From JBFJWU01 sp041623475 [NCBI: bacterium] (GTDB lineage: Bacteria > J088): a stretch of 5,844 nt of DNA. A model generated the notes under the pieces. That model searched no databases. It had not been told where the DNA came from and saw only the letters and a program-made list of their open reading frames with translations. Position 1 is the stretch's first letter. Each line of letters begins with the position of its first letter. Location of the stretch: the NCBI GenBank assembly GCA_041623475.1, contig JBFJWU010000226.1:1-5844 (forward strand). The letters are read 5' to 3'. Both the position numbers and the translations under genes were made by a program. Positions 4,781 through 5,844 of this stretch are shown here, one piece after another.

Positions 4781-5844
4781 TGGCACCACGCCAGACATTC
4801 AAGTCCTGCTTGTTAATCCTGGCCATTCTGGTCACTGGACTGCCCCATCGACCAGCCATGGCCAACGACGAGTCCGCCGTAGTCAATGTCTACGGCACCC
4901 AGATCAAACCTGTCGTTGTTGCGCTCCCGGCGCCCGTGATCGAACGTCGGGGACCCGAAGATGTGTGGGTCGGCGAGTTTCGTAACCGCTTGCGGGCCGC
5001 CATTGCATTCCACGGTGCCCTGAAGCCATTGCCCCAGAAAGCGGAACTGACAGATGAGTCCGCTGTTGACCAGATCAATCCAGCGCCCTGGAAGGCCGCT
5101 GGCGCCGAGATCATCGTCAAAACCCGCCTGGGGGTCGAGGGCGACCAGACGATAGCCGAAATCTGGATGTTCGATGTCGCTGATCCAAAACCAATTGTCG
5201 CCCGCCGGTTTCGTGTTGCCAATGGCAGCGGGGCCGATATGGCCGATGCCGTTGCCGACGCGATCATTGGTGCCCTGCTGGACAGCCCGCCAATGTTCGC
5301 CAGCCGGCTGGCGTTCCAGTACCGCCAGCCGGGGCAACGGTGGCGCGAGCTGTATACGGCCGACTGGACGGGCCAGGGACTGACGCAGCGCAGCAGCAGC
5401 CAGAAATTGATCCTCAATCCGGTATTTATTCCCGGTCAATACGCGATCCTGGCTGTGGGATACGGCAACCGGATTCCGGCGCTTGGTGTTTTTGACCTGG
5501 CGGCGGCGACACATCGCGAGATTCTCAGCACCGACGCGACACTGCACGGACCAACCGTTGCCGCGGACGGAAAATCCGCAGTTGTTGCCTGGGAACGCAA
5601 TGGCAATACCGACCTGTATCAGGTGGACCTGACCACCGGCAAAACCCGTCGCCTGACATCTGGCGGCGAAGCCGACCTGTCACCGACGCTCAGCCCCGAC
5701 GGTCAATCGGTCGTCTTTGTATCCGACCGCAAGGGTAACCCGTACCTCTACCGACTGGACCTGAAAACCCTGGCAACCGAGCCACTGGTCCTGGACGGTG
5801 TCTACCTGGGCGAACCGGAATGGTCGCCGGATGGACGGTACATC
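4780..5844 (+). CDS. tolB: TolB, periplasmic beta-propeller of the Tol-Pal system (3' end outside the window)
   Basis: The frame is open from ATG 4780 to the window edge, 355 residues; full TolB proteins are about 430, so roughly the last fifth is missing. A signal peptide is clear: basic start, hydrophobic core CLLILAILVTGLP, and an AMA|ND cleavage site after residue 28. Residues ~33-190 fit the N-terminal D1 domain: IKPVVVALPAP is a loose form of the usual 'PIAVPPF' strand, and INPAPWKAAGAEIIVKTRL (99-117) matches the TolB 'W-x-G-D-V' segment. From about residue 208 come beta-propeller blades: a degenerate one at 213-245, one with HGPTVAADGKSAVVAW (256-271), a good one with SPTLSPDGQSVVFVSDRKG (301-319), and the start of another with EWSPDGRYI (347-355). 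TolB binds Pal and hands force from TolA to it, acting in outer-membrane integrity and in membrane constriction at division. pal is expected next. Confidence 0.88.
   Translation, partial: MAPRQTFKSCLLILAILVTGLPHRPAMANDESAVVNVYGTQIKPVVVALPAPVIERRGPEDVWVGEFRNRLRAAIAFHGALKPLPQKAELTDESAVDQINPAPWKAAGAEIIVKTRLGVEGDQTIAEIWMFDVADPKPIVARRFRVANGSGADMADAVADAIIGALLDSPPMFASRLAFQYRQPGQRWRELYTADWTGQGLTQRSSSQKLILNPVFIPGQYAILAVGYGNRIPALGVFDLAAATHREILSTDATLHGPTVAADGKSAVVAWERNGNTDLYQVDLTTGKTRRLTSGGEADLSPTLSPDGQSVVFVSDRKGNPYLYRLDLKTLATEPLVLDGVYLGEPEWSPDGRYI
5298..5332. repeat. Perfect 16-base palindrome plus a third repeat arm inside tolB
   Basis: CGCCAGCCGGCTGGCG at 5298-5313 is identical to its reverse complement. 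Its first ten bases, CGCCAGCCGG, recur at 5323-5332, and that copy pairs perfectly with 5304-5313 across a 9-base loop. Two alternative hairpins are therefore possible. The segment is in frame within tolB and encodes ordinary-looking residues ASRLAFQYRQPG near the start of the propeller. The role is unknown; it could be chance in GC-rich code, a protein-binding site or an mRNA hairpin. Confidence 0.7.

Noticed and set aside
4813-5547. 244-residue minus-strand open frame opposite tolB
   Set aside because: tolB in the plus frame has a signal peptide, D1 segment and SPDG propeller blades; the opposite frame shows no domain and reflects GC-rich codon structure.

Overview
The window comes from a GC-rich Gram-negative bacterium, most likely a proteobacterium. 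The evidence is a Tol-Pal gene cluster (an outer-membrane stabilising system), a lipoprotein with a type II signal sequence, and a hybrid sensor kinase. I cannot place the genus. The TolB and TolA proteins look rather divergent from the E. coli versions. The window is densely coding: the longest stretch without a gene is about 156 bases (2674-2829).

Left part (1-564, + strand): the 3' end of a hybrid histidine kinase, with the last ATP-binding motif of the kinase domain followed by a complete receiver domain. Its upstream part lies outside the window. It converges on the next gene with only 15 bases between the two stop codons.

Middle part (580-2673, - strand): a large predicted outer-membrane lipoprotein of about 697 residues. 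It has the layout of a glycoside hydrolase: an alpha/beta N-terminal domain like those of GH20/GH67 enzymes, then a probable TIM barrel, then a helical C-terminal part. I do not recognise its exact family or substrate. This is the least explained gene here.

Right part (2830-5844, + strand): tolQ-tolR-tolA-tolB, in which each gene overlaps the next by 1 or 4 bases, so they are almost certainly one translationally coupled operon. TolQ, TolR and TolA form the inner-membrane motor that uses the proton gradient to reach across the periplasm to TolB and Pal. tolB runs off the right edge, and pal is expected just beyond it. ybgC, which often precedes tolQ, is absent; the divergent lipoprotein gene occupies that place.

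The lipoprotein gene and tolQ share a divergent control region that holds a 16-base dyad 28 bases before the tolQ start. A second, unrelated 16-base perfect palindrome with an extra repeat arm lies inside tolB. No RNA genes, insertion sequences, CRISPR arrays or convincing terminators were seen. No clearly new system was found. The best lead is the divergently paired, glycosidase-like lipoprotein beside the Tol operon.
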